Below are positions 50,010 through 58,727 of a DNA stretch of 64,000 nucleotides, piece after piece; positions within the stretch are counted from its first letter, which is position 1; each line of letters starts with the position of its first letter. The stretch is from Oscillatoria princeps RMCB-10. GTDB lineage: Bacteria > Cyanobacteriota > Cyanobacteriia > Cyanobacteriales > Oscillatoriaceae. The translations under genes were made by a program, and so were the position numbers. The notes under the pieces were generated by a model, which saw only the letters and a program-made list of their open reading frames with translations, had not been told where the DNA came from and did no database searches. Location: NCBI GenBank assembly GCA_019359235.1, contig JAHHHT010000008.1, positions 1 through 64,000 on the forward strand, in the 5' to 3' direction.

Positions 50010-50525
50010 TCACTCATTAGTAGGCTGCCAGTGCTGTAAGTTTTCCTCTAACGCCTGTAAGCCGGCTTCCAAGTTTTTATTTCCTTCAGCTACTTCTTTT
50101 ACTATCCCACTAAAGCGATCTACAACATACCAGATTAACCAGATTGTTTGGGCCAATAGTTCGCCATCTAAACCCTGAGAATTGACTGGCATTAAGTGGC
50201 GAAAGTACACCCACATTTCTGGCTCTTTCAATCCAAAACCTGTCAGCGGTACATGATTGTTAACAGCCAGAATAAACCTGGATAAATCAACTTTATAGGT
50301 TTCTTGAATTGAGCAAGGTAGTCCCATGAATAGTTGCAGAACAAAAGGGTCTTCCAGCCCAGAAAGAAAAGTTAATTCTAAGCGCTTGAGGTCAGTTGAA
50401 TCCTCATCGTCCATCACAACCAGCAACTGTTCTGTTGGGTTTTCCTCACTGGCAGGTATTAATCTCGTCAAAAATCCTGCTTGATGGAGAATAGGGAGAG
50501 CGCTTGAAAAGGTTGGGAATTCCAT
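50010..50525 (-). CDS. Small acidic chaperone-like protein
   Basis: 171 residues, acidic. Order of strands and helices (LLVVMDDEDSTDLKRLELTFLSG, MGLPCSIQETYKVDLSRFILAVNNHVPLTGFGLKEPEMWVYFRHLMP) resembles the YbjN / type III secretion chaperone (CesT) fold. No signal or membrane segment. It sits between the DUF4157 protein and the AAA+ ATPase on the same strand. A chaperone for the large neighbour is the natural reading, but the fold is inferred from pattern only. Confidence 0.7.
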   Translation of the reverse strand: MEFPTFSSALPILHQAGFLTRLIPASEENPTEQLLVVMDDEDSTDLKRLELTFLSGLEDPFVLQLFMGLPCSIQETYKVDLSRFILAVNNHVPLTGFGLKEPEMWVYFRHLMPVNSQGLDGELLAQTIWLIWYVVDRFSGIVKEVAEGNKNLEAGLQALEENLQHWQPTNE

Positions 50526-50751
50526 AGGATAAGCAATTGAAATTCAGGTGATTGATTTTTCGTTATAGTCCAAACTCAATGTCCTTTTTAGACGGATTTC
50601 TCCCTGACGCTACAAAGATGGTTTGGGTTTCTCAAACAGGTTCTAGTAGTAACGTCCGGGAGAATTAGTCTAAACTCAAGTTATTCAGATTATTCCGCTA
50701 ACTAGCTTTCTAATCCCTAAAACTTGAAATTTATTAGTGGCCCACCGCTAT

Positions 50752-53160
50752 CTAGATTTTTTGAGCCACTAGCTTAGCGATTGCTTTTTTGTCTTCATCG
50801 GATGTATCTGAGTCGAGTAGTTCTATTTCATCGTCCCCAACCCATATCTTTCTCCAAGTTTGATCGACTATGTGATCTTTTTTGTTGAGAAATCCTAAGA
50901 TTTGACCAACTTGCTTGGCATCTTCATTACCAGAGGCAATTTTGTCGATTAATTTTTTGGCCATTTGCTCTTTCTTAGTTTTCAAGGTTCTGTTAAGAGT
51001 ATTCTGCTGATCCTCCGACAAATTAAATTCTGGCTTTGTGTTTTTGATCAGCTCAAAATTTTCGCTGAGAAGTTGCTTTTTCTTTTTGATATCTTGACCT
51101 GTCATCCAGTTCCATCCTCGTTTGAACCAGTTAGTTTTATCTTTGTACTGCTTATCTATGTCAACATTTAGCATCTTAGCTGATTCGGCTAGTTTGTCAC
51201 GTCGGTGCGAGCGCTTGACGAGAGTCCTGATCCCCTTGTATGCACCGAATGCTAATCCTCCTACAGCACCTGCGGCTGCTAACCAAGGGGCTCCAGCAAG
51301 GACACCAATTGCACCAGTAATACCCAAAGCGCCGGCAAGCCCTTTGGTTAAGAGTCCTCTCGTTTTTCTCTTCTGAGAATATTTAATAATATCTCTTACC
51401 TCCTTGTCACTCCCGTCTTTGAGATCCATCTGTTTCTTGAGTTTATTCAGCTTGTAAGCTTTGTACCCATCCGCACCTGCACTCGCTAAATCTTTTGCAG
51501 CCAATGCAGCATTGACTCCTGCCATGCCGTAACCTATAGGCTCAAGAATGTTGCTGCCAACACCAATATCTTTCAGCATCCCAGCACCCGGTGCTTCTTT
51601 GGCCATATCTATTGCTTTACTTCCAAAAGCCCCCGAAAATCTGGAATAAACACTGGAGGGAAGTATCCCCACCTTACCGACGTTATACACTCTTTCACCA
51701 GTAGATGCGATCTTTCCCAGAGTGCCATGAGTGACGTGTTCTTGAATTTTCTTTGGAGCGCTAAAAACATTGTAAATTTTTTGCAAGATTTTTTTAGCTC
51801 CCCCCCAGGTTCCTTTCCCTACCTTATAGGCTCCGGCAGCGACTTTACCCAATATTTTTTTGCCTAAGCTATAGGTTCCTTTCCCTACCTTATAGGCTCC
51901 TTTTCCTACCTTATAGCCTCCGTAACCCAGGGCTACTAGAGGTGCTGATATGGCGGTTCCGCCCACACCTAACGCCCCGTATCCAAATTTACCCAGCCCT
52001 GTAACTAAATTAGGTTTCCAGGAACGATTGTTTTGACTTTCTCTCCAAGTCTTGGCCAGATTCAAAGAGTCAATATTCTCTAAGGCCCAGTCCAACGGCG
52101 ACAATGCCCAACGTTTCCAACGCGAAGCGCACTGCACAACACCATCATTAGCTAGAGGTTGACTCTGCACTGCTGCCTTAGTGGCACCGGCTACCTGTAC
52201 CGGCTCGCCCTGTGCTGCTTTGGCTCCTAAAACATCAGCTTCTGTTTCCAATCTGGAATCTGCATTAATTGGAATGCCTTTCTTCTGCGGCACAGCTACC
52301 CGCCCCGCCCGTTGTTGCAAAACATGGGTCAGTTCGTGCCCCAATAATTTTTGCCCGGACTGAGTATGCGGCTGGTATTTACCGGGCTGAAAGTGAATAT
52401 TTGACCCCTGCGTATAAGCAAGAGCGCTGATCGTTTTGGCTTGTGGCCCTTCGTAAATGCGAACCCCGGAAAAGTCCGCGCCAAAAGCTCCCTCCATTTT
52501 TTGCTGGACTGCTTTGGGCATAGGTTGACCGGCACCGGTGGGGGCGAGGTTAACTGAGGGCTGTTTTGCCTGAACCTTTTGCTCTTTGTCCTGTTTAGCT
52601 TGCACCGGCTGATCGTCGTCTTCTTCCTGGCGCTGCACCGGCTCTGCCTTCATTTGCACCGGCTGATCGTCTTCTTCTTCCTGGCGCTGCACCGGCTCTG
52701 CCTTCATTTGCACCGGCTGATCGTCGTCTTCTTCCTGGCGCTGCACCGGCTCTGCCTTTATTTGCACCGGCTGATCGTCTTCTTCTTCCTGGCGCTGCAC
52801 CGGCTCTTGATGCGTCACGGTGTCAGGCATAATTTGCTCTGCTTGGTGAGCCACTTGTTGCGCTGTCTTCCCCGTGCCGGCACTCCCCATAAATTTTGCT
52901 TGTATGGCTTGTATGGGAGTCCCACTCTGCAGCAAATGGGCAGCCATTGAGCCGGACAAACCGGCAAATTGCGGTTTGGCTTGGATGCGCTCAGGCGGGT
53001 TGCTCTGGCGCTGCGCCTGAATCTGCCGGCTCACCGCCCGGTTGCCAATAGCCGCTTGCAGCTCCTCCACTGGGTTAGCTTCATGTCTGGCACTCTTTTT
53101 TGCCGGTTCCTGCGAACTTTGTGCCGTTGTTTTGGTTTGGATCGTTCTTTGATGTCCCAT
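50752..53160 (-). CDS. DUF4157 (eCIS-core) protein, candidate cargo/toxin
   Basis: 802 residues; AAGGAGAAA precedes ATG 53160. Residues 1-118 are basic and low complexity. Four copies of an acidic ~18-residue unit ([18 protein letters not shown]) fill 119-187. The DUF4157 domain spans ~212-310: [16 protein letters not shown], then [10 protein letters not shown] with H275, E276, H279, and downstream acidic residues E305/E307. It is a zincin-like motif. Residues 413-455 repeat YKVGKG and 601-645 is a long Gly/Ala hydrophobic stretch; both suggest membrane insertion. The C-terminus is charged and unrecognised. DUF4157 marks contractile-injection effectors, so this is the likely payload. Confidence 0.9.
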   Translation of the reverse strand: MGHQRTIQTKTTAQSSQEPAKKSARHEANPVEELQAAIGNRAVSRQIQAQRQSNPPERIQAKPQFAGLSGSMAAHLLQSGTPIQAIQAKFMGSAGTGKTAQQVAHQAEQIMPDTVTHQEPVQRQEEEDDQPVQIKAEPVQRQEEDDDQPVQMKAEPVQRQEEEDDQPVQMKAEPVQRQEEDDDQPVQAKQDKEQKVQAKQPSVNLAPTGAGQPMPKAVQQKMEGAFGADFSGVRIYEGPQAKTISALAYTQGSNIHFQPGKYQPHTQSGQKLLGHELTHVLQQRAGRVAVPQKKGIPINADSRLETEADVLGAKAAQGEPVQVAGATKAAVQSQPLANDGVVQCASRWKRWALSPLDWALENIDSLNLAKTWRESQNNRSWKPNLVTGLGKFGYGALGVGGTAISAPLVALGYGGYKVGKGAYKVGKGTYSLGKKILGKVAAGAYKVGKGTWGGAKKILQKIYNVFSAPKKIQEHVTHGTLGKIASTGERVYNVGKVGILPSSVYSRFSGAFGSKAIDMAKEAPGAGMLKDIGVGSNILEPIGYGMAGVNAALAAKDLASAGADGYKAYKLNKLKKQMDLKDGSDKEVRDIIKYSQKRKTRGLLTKGLAGALGITGAIGVLAGAPWLAAAGAVGGLAFGAYKGIRTLVKRSHRRDKLAESAKMLNVDIDKQYKDKTNWFKRGWNWMTGQDIKKKKQLLSENFELIKNTKPEFNLSEDQQNTLNRTLKTKKEQMAKKLIDKIASGNEDAKQVGQILGFLNKKDHIVDQTWRKIWVGDDEIELLDSDTSDEDKKAIAKLVAQKI
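52600..52806 (-). repeat. Acidic 51-54 bp tandem repeat in the DUF4157 gene
   Basis: Four near-identical units at nucleotide level (CACCGGCTGATCGTC and GGCGCTGCACCGGCTC recur on the plus strand). Alternating EEEDDQ / EEDDDQ. The unit number could vary by slippage without frameshift. Confidence 0.92.
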
Positions 53161-54042
53161 GCTATTTCTCCTTCACAAGTGTCCTTGTTGAATCTGTTAA
53201 TTTCTGAGAACCCACCCTGTCTAATTTCTTCTACATTCTATCCAGTCTCCTCGATTTTGTCTATGTCCTTGTACGGGCAAATTCGCCTTAATTTTTTCTG
53301 GACAAAGGCAGGGTATTGATAAACCCGCACCACCCTACTTTCTAGGGCCGGCTTCACCCGATATCTGTCTGGCACAGCGAAGGCGTTGCATAGTTCGGGG
53401 ATGAACCAGGCACCCCAACCTCAGCCCCACACCCGAGGAGGGGGAGAAAGAGGTGGGGGTTTCGATGAGGGCAATTTGATTCTATCATCTTTCTAATCTG
53501 CTACGCTACAGCGCCAGGTCAAAACCGGCCCCGCGCCACAACATCAATGCCCACCAGACATGATATCATATAATGTCCGCTTGCATCGTTTTTGTATACA
53601 TAGCTTTGTAGGGGCGGGTTCTGCCAAAATATTTCTGGCACAGACCAGAATATGAATAAACCCGCCCCACCCAGGGTACAACACCGATGCCCACCAGATA
53701 TGATATCATAAGTCATTTCTATAATCAAGCGGTTCTGGATGAATTGTGAGCAGGTATTTGGGGCCATAAACCCGGAATGGGGCGGGCACTGGGGCAGCGC
53801 CACCACGAAACAGGCTTTCTCCCCTCCCACTCTCTAAATTATACAATCGCCCCTCAAGGAGTGCCGCAATTATTTAACTCAAGTTGCTACCTACAAGTCT
53901 AAGCATCCAGATCCCCCCAAACGGGGCGGGCACGGTGCCACCGGCACTACAAAGGGGGGCTTTGAGAATGTCCCCCCCCTTTTGAAGGGTGGGTTAGAGG
54001 GGGATCTCACCTGACTCACTACTAAGTAGCAACTAGGGTTAT
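53161..54042. other. Long gap upstream of the DUF4157 gene
   Basis: 882 bases. A GGGGCGGGTT-type inverted repeat at 53608-53668, two direct repeats ATGCCCACCAGA(C/T)ATGAT (53548, 53689) each followed by ATCATA, a GC-rich palindrome near 53410, and a MITE-like element to 54034. One 103-codon frame spans the repeats and is not a gene. Promoter of the cargo gene probably lies 53160-53330. Confidence 0.75.
53882..54034. mobile_element. MITE-like element with AGTTGCTAC ends
   Basis: 153 bp with AGTTGCTAC at one end and GTAGCAACT at the other (9-bp terminal inverted repeat). Shares blocks with 10033-10208. Long C and G tracts form the centre. Confidence 0.75.
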
Positions 54043-54252
54043 TTACGGCATCTCAGGAGATTCTTCCTGTGGGGTGTTCTCCTCGCTGGTCTCAATGCCC
54101 AGTTCTTCTTCCAGCACTTGAATTGCGCCGCTGATGCGCAGCAGTGTCTCTCGCAAGTTGGCTTGCTTCGTTTCTAACTCAGCCAGCATTTTTTGTCCGG
54201 CTTGATATTCCGCTTTCAGGGATTCGAGGCGCTGTTGCAGCCGCTCTATCAT
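54043..54252 (-). CDS. Small coiled-coil protein of the injection cluster
   Basis: 69 residues from ATG 54252, which has AGAGGAG upstream; an upstream ATG (54282) is possible. Heptad-rich MIERLQQRLESLKAEYQAGQKMLAELETKQANLRETLLRI, then an acidic tail (EEENTPQEESPEMP-like). Position between spike tip and cargo genes suggests a minor structural or regulatory role. No family recognised. Confidence 0.7.
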   Translation of the reverse strand: MIERLQQRLESLKAEYQAGQKMLAELETKQANLRETLLRISGAIQVLEEELGIETSEENTPQEESPEMP

Positions 54253-54351
54253 TGAATTTCGCTCCTCTCTATTGTAATTCATTTTGCAGCAAGCAAACAA
54301 GTGAGTCAGGCGAGCCCCCCCTAGACCACGGGGGTTTGGGGGCATCTGGGA

Positions 54352-54786
54352 TTAGGTCGCTCTAACTTTCATGTTAGTGGTGATGAAGCTGCCGGTGCCA
54401 GAATACTGGGGGGTGGCGTCGGGAATGGGCGAACCCGGGCCAGGGGGCGGTTGCTGTGCCGGTGTCATCACTTGAAATTTAGCAGTAAAAGTGCTGCCTT
54501 TGAGCAACACCGGCTTGCCACCGGATTTGGTTTTCTTGGCTTTTTGATCTCCGCCCAGAGACTGGATGGATAGAGTTCCCACACCGGGAATGGTGTGCTG
54601 CGCCGTCATGTAGGTGCAGCCGGGAATGATGACTTTTTTCTCGTCCCCATCCACGCACACCGGCTTGCCGGTGATTTTGCATTTGCCGGTACCCGCCAGG
54701 GTCCCCGGCTGCACGGCGACGGTTGCTTGGCCAAAGGTGGGGTTGAACATGGCTTTGTCGCCGGCGATCAGGATAAAATCCGCCAT
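54352..54786 (-). CDS. PAAR-like spike tip protein
   Basis: 144 residues. MADFILIAGDKAMFNPTFG and a repeated beta-turn pattern with C36, C44, C57 and H64 (GCTYMTAQHTIPGVG) resemble PAAR-repeat tips that sharpen the VgrG spike and bind metal. Pro-rich linker (110-124) leads to a C-terminal beta piece. In T6SS and eCIS the tip sits on the spike. Afp10/Pvc10 is the closest role equivalent; family match is by pattern and position. Confidence 0.78.
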   Translation of the reverse strand: MADFILIAGDKAMFNPTFGQATVAVQPGTLAGTGKCKITGKPVCVDGDEKKVIIPGCTYMTAQHTIPGVGTLSIQSLGGDQKAKKTKSGGKPVLLKGSTFTAKFQVMTPAQQPPPGPGSPIPDATPQYSGTGSFITTNMKVRAT

Positions 54787-55133
54787 TGCGTTTATACTGC
54801 TGAGGTTTTATTAACAGCTACATAGAATTTACCCCTCAGAACTCAGAAATTACAAGACATCTGGTGGCTGTGCAACCTGTGCTAAGCTCAGGCTTTTAAT
54901 TTGCTTTGCCGTGGGATGGAAGCAGAGCCTCTAGATTGCGTTCCCAGGCCGAGCCTGGGAACGAGAGAACGAGAGAACGAGAGAACGAGAGAAAGGGCTA
55001 TTCGACAAATTTGGGCCATTTCAGGCAACGACAGAAGGAGGCTATCGCGTCCCGCTTCGCTATCGGGCTTTCATCCCAGGTTGTCAAAAGAGGGATATAA
55101 TACTCCAGTTGCTCTTTTTCTCTATTATGACGT
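54787..55133. other. Gap upstream of the spike-tip gene
   Basis: Contains the CGTTCCCAGG palindrome (54939-54965), about five GAGAACGA octamers (54966-54998), and GCTATCGCGTCCCGCTTCGC also found near 10157. No gene. Confidence 0.75.
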
Positions 55134-57089
55134 CTAGGTTTTCATAATAAAAACTAAAGCATAATACGGTGGCAAGTTTCCCCCTGACAAACAGGTAGCT
55201 GTACACGGATGATCGTGTGACCCGTCAGATCCCTCTGTCTCCGTATATTTATTTTCAGGGGCAGTTCTAGACTGAAAGTAGTCTGCAGTTCGCCAGAAGT
55301 GGCGGTAGGTGTTGAGGTCATTCCAACCATCTGGATTACCCCCCATGTTTAGATTGTATATCCTGTGTTGATGACTGGGTATCTCGTAGATAGTTAATTT
55401 GTGGGGATTTACTGTTACGTTAAGGGTATGTATGTGGGATTCAGAACCTCCCTGTTTTCCTTTTGAGTAGTTACCACCTGCGCCAACAATAAATTTGTCT
55501 CGAAGATCTGGTGTCACACCATTATTGCCATCACAAAGCACCCATCCTGGAGGTATATTGTTTACATCTCCGAACCACATGACTATCAGGCCCCTGACAA
55601 TGACCTGGGAAAAACTCTTTATGTCGGTTTCGGAAATTGTCCTCGAACCGAGCGTTAGTTGCTGAGATATTATTGCGTTAATGGTGGCACTGCCTGCCGT
55701 GATGCTGCCGGTGGCTTTGATATTCCCGGTAACATCTAACTTCTCCGAGGGGGTCTTCGTGCCAATCCCGACATTGCCTTCCTTTGTGAGGCGCATTTGC
55801 TCATTTCCATCAACGGTTTCTGTTGAGTTTGACCGAAATACAATGTAGGTTCCAGCCAGAGTTAGCTCCCCACTCCGATTGTCATCTTTCCCCCACAACT
55901 CGAGCCAAGCACGACTGTTATTAGCAGTAGTGTTGCTGTATATGCTGAGCCTCCCATCCGTTCCTGTCTGGACTCCATTAATGGTGGCACTGCCTGCCGT
56001 GATGCTGCCGGTGCCTAGGGAAAGACTGCTGCCAGTGATGCCAGAGGCAGAAAGAGCGCCATTAATGGTGGCACTGCCTGCTGTGATCCTGCCGGTGGCT
56101 TTGATATTCCCGGTTACTTCTAACTTTTCTGCCCCAGATGTACCGCCAATCCCGACATTGCCAGTAACTGTGAGAGCGGCATTAATGGTGGCACTGCCTG
56201 CCGTGATGCTGCTGGTGCCTAGGGAAAGAATGCTGGCATTGATGATAGAGGCTGTGAGATGGCCATTAATGGTGGCACCGTCTGCTGTGATCCTGCCGGT
56301 GGCTTTGATATTCCCGGTTACTTCTAACTTTTCTGCCCCAGATGCACCGCCAATCCCGACATTGCCAGTAACTGTGAGAGCGCCATTAATGGTGGCACTG
56401 CCTGCCGTGATGCTGCCGGTGCCTAGGGAAAGACTGCTGCCAGTAATGCCTTGGGCAGAGAGAGCGCCATTAATGGTGGCACTCCCTGCTTTGATGCTGC
56501 CGCTGACGCTCAAATTCCCAGCAAGAACCGCAGTGCTGTCACCGGCAGAACGCAGTGTTGGGCCATTGCTGCCAGCAGCCGGCAGCTTCACTCCGGAATA
56601 CTGCCGCACAGTATAATCAACTTTAATCGCGCCATCTTTATCAATGTTCAGCTTGGCCAGCTTGATAGAATCCTGAGGCGCTGGCCCGCTTTCTGCGACA
56701 GCTTGAATTTGCGGCTTTTCCTGCCAGCGCCGGTTGCCTTCGCTCCCCTCCTGCGCCTTATCTGACTCTACCTCTTGGTAGGAAATAAACAGGTTTACCG
56801 TTTGATTTCTGTTGCCGGCTACGGAAACATCTTGCGGTTGGGCCAGAACAATCAGCCGGCCTTTGGGGTCAACTGCTGTGCCGGCAGCTACGCTGACTGT
56901 ATCGGCTGCGGTTGAAGTTACCTCCAGACCTTCGCTAATCCCCGAAACCTGGAGAATCCGGCTGAGCCGGCGCTGCCGGTCAATGTGATATTTCTGTTCG
57001 TCGATAAAGTCCTGGTCTTTTAAAAACTGACCGTCGAAGTAGCGGAGTCTCTTTTCAACATATTCCGGCTGCTGGTAATTAGTTGCCAT
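55134..57089 (-). CDS. Tail fibre with collar-type C-terminus
   Basis: 651 residues from ATG 57089; AGGATAACGGA precedes it, and the longer in-frame start is not used. N-terminal baseplate-binding part (1-~180). Six or seven SITAGSATING-type repeats at ~198-372 and 440-473, typical of trimeric beta-prism fibre shafts. C-terminus (500-651) has MWFGDVNNIPPGWVLCDG, DLRDKFIVGAGG, several His (SHIHTLNV, PSHQHRIY, SHDHPCTA) and PPYYALVFIMKT, the phage tail-collar tip pattern. Corresponds to Afp13-like receptor-binding fibre. Ends 31 bases from the tail-protein gene. Confidence 0.92.
   Translation of the reverse strand: MATNYQQPEYVEKRLRYFDGQFLKDQDFIDEQKYHIDRQRRLSRILQVSGISEGLEVTSTAADTVSVAAGTAVDPKGRLIVLAQPQDVSVAGNRNQTVNLFISYQEVESDKAQEGSEGNRRWQEKPQIQAVAESGPAPQDSIKLAKLNIDKDGAIKVDYTVRQYSGVKLPAAGSNGPTLRSAGDSTAVLAGNLSVSGSIKAGSATINGALSAQGITGSSLSLGTGSITAGSATINGALTVTGNVGIGGASGAEKLEVTGNIKATGRITADGATINGHLTASIINASILSLGTSSITAGSATINAALTVTGNVGIGGTSGAEKLEVTGNIKATGRITAGSATINGALSASGITGSSLSLGTGSITAGSATINGVQTGTDGRLSIYSNTTANNSRAWLELWGKDDNRSGELTLAGTYIVFRSNSTETVDGNEQMRLTKEGNVGIGTKTPSEKLDVTGNIKATGSITAGSATINAIISQQLTLGSRTISETDIKSFSQVIVRGLIVMWFGDVNNIPPGWVLCDGNNGVTPDLRDKFIVGAGGNYSKGKQGGSESHIHTLNVTVNPHKLTIYEIPSHQHRIYNLNMGGNPDGWNDLNTYRHFWRTADYFQSRTAPENKYTETEGSDGSHDHPCTATCLSGGNLPPYYALVFIMKT
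55670..56500 (-). repeat. Internal repeats of the fibre gene
   Basis: ATTAATGGTGGCACTGCCTG with GCCGGTG recurs at about 55678, 55978, 56062, 56182, 56266, 56386 and 56469 on the plus strand. Long near-identical blocks (for example AAAATTAGAAGTAACCGGG-type) allow recombination between repeats. Confidence 0.9.
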
Positions 57090-57120
57090 TTCCGTTATCC
57101 TGCGTAATCTTTCCTCAGTT

Positions 57121-57768
57121 TCAGCGAATTGTTGTGGTGCCCAGCAGGGTCGTCCTCCCCACAATTATCCCTTTTGCCAAATCATTATTTCTGATTTGCA
57201 TGGTGGCGAGCAGTACCTGGAGCCTGTAAAACGTGTGCGCCGGCTTCTGCAAGTCCAAAATTGTTTTGGCGATCTGCTGCTGTCGCCGCAGGTTTTGCGG
57301 GTCGCGCTCGCTCAAAGTTATGTCAACTTGGAAATAGTGAGCCGGCAGGTCGAACTCATAAATCTTAACTTCCTCTCGGGTGTAAAGTTCTAACAATCTC
57401 TTCACCCCTGCCTTCGTCCCCCTCAGGCGGTAGAAAGTCGCAATATTGCCGATAAACTGGCGCTTGAAACTTTCATCCCAGTCCTCCCGCAGGCTGGCGG
57501 CCACCCAACTGGCAAGCCAGGGCAAAAAATCCGCTGGGGTTTGGTTTTCGGCTTTATCCGCAGTAACAGTAAAGTAAATGTGGATGCGATCAAGGTAGTA
57601 TTCCAACCCCTGTTCTGGAATTATATCATCAGGTTCCCCTGGCGTCAAGCCGGTTAAAATTCGCTCCATCGCCAGCAGGAACCGCCCGAGAAACGCATCC
57701 GATTGCAGGTGGGCCGGCAGGTACTGCAAATAACTGCTCAGTCGGACTGATTGGCTATTTTCTGTCAT
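57121..57768 (-). CDS. Tail protein, gpI-like / TIGR02242 type
   Basis: 215 residues. Sequence [50 protein letters not shown] and [49 protein letters not shown] (each part of a longer run) are the landmark helices of phage tail protein I in R-type and eCIS baseplates. Start overlaps the stop of the J-like gene by 14 bases, so translation is coupled. Connects fibres to the baseplate wedge. Confidence 0.9.
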   Translation of the reverse strand: MTENSQSVRLSSYLQYLPAHLQSDAFLGRFLLAMERILTGLTPGEPDDIIPEQGLEYYLDRIHIYFTVTADKAENQTPADFLPWLASWVAASLREDWDESFKRQFIGNIATFYRLRGTKAGVKRLLELYTREEVKIYEFDLPAHYFQVDITLSERDPQNLRRQQQIAKTILDLQKPAHTFYRLQVLLATMQIRNNDLAKGIIVGRTTLLGTTTIR

Positions 57769-58726
57769 CGATTTCCCAAGCCTCCATTACGGTAAACTCG
57801 CCTGCAACTGCTTCTACCAACTGATAGTCCCGAAGCACAATCTGTTTGACCGTACCTTCCTGGGAAATTGCCGTGGCTTTCGATGTATCCACTAGCTCCA
57901 AATTTACTTTCTCAACATAGTCCACACCGGCAACCCCATCCAGCAATTCGTAAACTTCAGAAAGATAGACGCTGCGGCCAAAAGGCCAGCCGTTGCCCTC
58001 AGGGCCACCCTTGAGAGGGTGAAAGAAATTTGTGATCATTTCCCCAGCCCGCTTGCTCACCTCTTCCTTTCCCGCACCTTCTTGCAGAATTAGCGTCGCC
58101 CCAATCTTAATTTTCACATATTCAGGCCCGACAACATCGTGGCGTACTGTCAGCAGCCGCCGTTCGTCGAAAAACCGCCACAAAGCCGCCAGCAGTTCCA
58201 GTTTGGGTTGGGGCGCGGCTTCTTTGTCTGGCGCTTCTGGCACTTCTGGCAGCACCACCAAGCTGATATGTCCGGGAGCCTTTTCCAATCGTTTTTCTGC
58301 GTTATCCAGCCCCAGGTTGCGCTCCGGAAAGCATCGCGCCCGCTTAATTTTGCCGAAGAACTTTGCCTCATGGGTCTGATTCCAGTCTTCTGTGGCCAAG
58401 CGCTCAAAATCCTCGCAAGTCACCGCCCGGTAGGGCTTTCGCAAATCGGCAACAGTTTTGCGAATCGCCGCCTGCAAGTCGCCTTCCAGTTTCCATTTTT
58501 GCCCGTTCAGCAGCAGCAGAAACGTTTCGATATTCTTCTCGGGCACTTGATTGACCCGATAGAGTGCCATTTCCGTCAGCCAAGCCAGCAACTCAATCAA
58601 AATAATGCCGGTATCCGTTGGGTTGTGGTCTGTCCATTCCGGACACTCAATAGGAATCTGGGAGCGGGCTGACTCCACCAAGTCCGCATAAGTGCGGTCG
58701 TCGAGATTGGGTAAGGGTAGCGGCAT
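57755..58726 (-). CDS. Baseplate J/gp6-like protein, small
   Basis: 323 residues. [50 protein letters not shown] and the C-terminal [22 protein letters not shown] match wedge proteins of the J/gp6 superfamily (Afp12-like). Starts one base after the stop of the large J gene. Its C-terminal domain repeats the plan seen at the end of the larger protein ([10 protein letters not shown] here, [10 protein letters not shown] there), so the two are paralogous wedges. Confidence 0.9.
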   Translation of the reverse strand: MPLPLPNLDDRTYADLVESARSQIPIECPEWTDHNPTDTGIILIELLAWLTEMALYRVNQVPEKNIETFLLLLNGQKWKLEGDLQAAIRKTVADLRKPYRAVTCEDFERLATEDWNQTHEAKFFGKIKRARCFPERNLGLDNAEKRLEKAPGHISLVVLPEVPEAPDKEAAPQPKLELLAALWRFFDERRLLTVRHDVVGPEYVKIKIGATLILQEGAGKEEVSKRAGEMITNFFHPLKGGPEGNGWPFGRSVYLSEVYELLDGVAGVDYVEKVNLELVDTSKATAISQEGTVKQIVLRDYQLVEAVAGEFTVMEAWEIDDRK

Positions 58727-58727
58727 T

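Noticed and set aside
53519-53830. 103-codon frame in the gap upstream of the cargo gene
   Set aside because: Reads through two direct repeats and an inverted repeat; no ribosome site.
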